Source: Sporosarcina ureilytica (GTDB lineage: Bacteria; Bacillota; Bacilli; Bacillales_A; Planococcaceae). Taken from it: DNA of 64,000 nucleotides. Positions 62,962 through 64,000 of this stretch are shown here, piece by piece. The notes beneath the pieces are model-generated. The model saw only the letters and a list, made by a program, of their open reading frames with translations, was not told the DNA's origin and did no database searches. Each line of letters begins with the position of its first letter. The first letter of the stretch is position 1. A program made the position numbers and the translations under genes. Location of the stretch: positions 930,001 through 994,000 of the forward strand of contig NZ_CP017560.1 of assembly GCF_001753205.1 (NCBI RefSeq). The letters run 5' to 3'.

Positions 62962-64000
62962 CTACTCCTTTAACACCGCGTCAACATACATAGACGGGTT
63001 TAATAATACATCTGAGGCATCTGTCATATAAGGGATAAGCCACTCTGTACCGACACCATACGCGACAGAAAGAATCACAAGTAAAACAGCCGGTGTCATT
63101 AAGTTGCGATAAGAAACAGATTGATTTGCTTCGTCCAGTTTCGGTTCACCCCAAAATGCATAGATGAAAATCCGAATGACAGATAATAAAACAATTAAAC
63201 TAGAAGCGAGCATAATAATACTGCCCCATGCGTGACCAGCTTCGAAAGCCCCTTTGGCAATTAACAGCTTACCCGCAAATCCACTTAACGGCGGAATTCC
63301 TGCAAGCCCAAAAGCAGCAACTAAATACATCCAGCCAAGGGGAGCGTGGGTTTTCATTAGCCCACCCATTTTTCTTAAATTGGATGTTCCGGTGATGGCG
63401 ATGATTATGCCAATCAATAAGAATAGTGCGCCTTTAATAATCATGTCATGCATTAAATAATACATTGCACCTGTCATGCCGTTATCATTCATTTGCGCGA
63501 CGCCAAATAAAATAACCCCAACAGCAATGACAATATTATAAATCATAATGTGTTTTAAATCGAAATAGGCGAGTGCGCCAATACAACCAGCGATGATTGT
63601 GAAAATAGACAAAATGAGTAATAACTCATGCGTCACTGCTGTATTGTGGATAAAAAACAATGTGTACGTTCTTGTAATCGCATAGACTCCGACTTTCGTG
63701 AGCAACGCGCCGAACAATGCAAGTACTGGCATTGGCGGGGCAGCATACGAACCTGGAAGCCAAAAGTAAAGTGGGAAAATCGCACCTTTAATTCCAAAAA
63801 CGAGTAGGAATAAAATGGCGATTACCGTAATAATCCCCGGTTGTCCAACTTCTGCAACTTTAACCGCGATATCTGCCATATTGACTGTACCAATGACAGA
63901 GTATAATAGAGCGATTGTAATGACAAACAGAGCGGAAGAAATTACGTTTACGAGTATGTATTTAATCGATTCACGTAATTGCTTTTTCTCGCCGCCAAGT
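62962..64000 (-). CDS. mrpD: Na+/H+ antiporter subunit MrpD, 5'-truncated by window edge
   Basis: The frame is open through the right edge, so the N-terminal part lies outside; about 345 C-terminal residues are visible. It belongs to the proton-conducting membrane transporter family related to complex I NuoL/M/N. Conserved residues include the Lys in TKVGVYAITRTYTLFF, DLKHIMIYNIVIAVGVILFG, YLMHDMIIKGALFLLIG and FGLAGIPPLSGFAGKLLIAK. In Mrp, MrpD and MrpA form the ion paths. Subunits A, B and C are expected just beyond the window. Confidence 0.93.
   Translation of the reverse strand, partial: LGGEKKQLRESIKYILVNVISSALFVITIALLYSVIGTVNMADIAVKVAEVGQPGIITVIAILFLLVFGIKGAIFPLYFWLPGSYAAPPMPVLALFGALLTKVGVYAITRTYTLFFIHNTAVTHELLLILSIFTIIAGCIGALAYFDLKHIMIYNIVIAVGVILFGVAQMNDNGMTGAMYYLMHDMIIKGALFLLIGIIIAITGTSNLRKMGGLMKTHAPLGWMYLVAAFGLAGIPPLSGFAGKLLIAKGAFEAGHAWGSIIMLASSLIVLLSVIRIFIYAFWGEPKLDEANQSVSYRNLMTPAVLLVILSVAYGVGTEWLIPYMTDASDVLLNPSMYVDAVLKE

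Overview
This window looks like chromosomal DNA of an aerobic, spore-forming member of the Bacillota close to Bacillus and most likely Planococcaceae (Sporosarcina-like). That placement is inferred from blocks of gene order shared with Bacillus subtilis (fadN-fadA-fadE-yusI-gcvH-yusF-yusE-metNPQ-suf; yunF-yunE-yunD-yunB; lipA-yutD, yutE-yutF, yuzB, yutJ, yuzD, yutI, yutM; yumB-yuiB-yuiD-yuiE; mrp), AT-rich DNA, strong GGAGG ribosome binding sites, frequent TTG and GTG starts, and spore genes (YunB, DUF2642, DUF3231, Mn catalase). No tRNA, rRNA, CRISPR array or prophage was seen.

Layout. 1-4.9 kb: a nickel/oligopeptide-type ABC importer, its binding protein cut by the window edge. 5-8.5 kb: a BCCT betaine transporter, a Pro/Gly/His repeat protein with a sigma-K-like promoter, and a GNAT acetyltransferase. 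8.5-15 kb: an isd-like haem locus (two NEAT wall proteins with NPKTG/NPQTG sorting signals, IsdE, IsdF, an ATPase, sortase B), preceded by what may be a decayed gene. 15-16.7 kb: a YpcP-type 5'-3' exonuclease and a C39-like peptidase, convergent. 16.8-22.7 kb: the fad beta-oxidation operon under a perfect FadR operator, with two copies of a covarying stem-loop element between its genes. 22.7-27.7 kb: yusI, gcvH, yusF, yusE and a SAM-riboswitch-controlled methionine importer. 28-34.8 kb: a cation symporter and sufCDSUB. 34.8-39.1 kb: purine genes (NCS2 permease, guanine deaminase, aminotransferase). 39.2-40.4 kb: Mn catalase and a DUF2642 protein.

40.5-45.4 kb: a yybP-ykoY (Mn2+) riboswitch followed by a second terminator and a small protein kinase, then the yun genes. 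45.4-49.2 kb: a lysine riboswitch with an NhaC-family transporter, and an NSS transporter with a 36-residue MetS-type subunit. 49.4-57.6 kb: the lipA/yut/yum/yui housekeeping block, rich in Fe-S assembly and NDH-2 proteins. 57.6-59.1 kb: a complete IS3-family element inserted in the loop of the yuiB/yuiD terminator. 59.2-64 kb: yuiD, leucyl aminopeptidase, a Gly/Tyr-rich small protein and the distal part of an mrp Na+/H+ antiporter operon cut by the right edge.

Metabolic threads: metal and haem acquisition and Fe-S assembly (nickel-type importer, isd, suf, YutI, YutM); lipoate-dependent metabolism (GcvH, LipA); fatty-acid, purine, lysine and methionine handling under FadR, L-box and S-box control. 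The best leads for undescribed biology are the covarying elements in the fad operon, the nested palindrome before gcvH, and the Mn riboswitch placed before a kinase gene.
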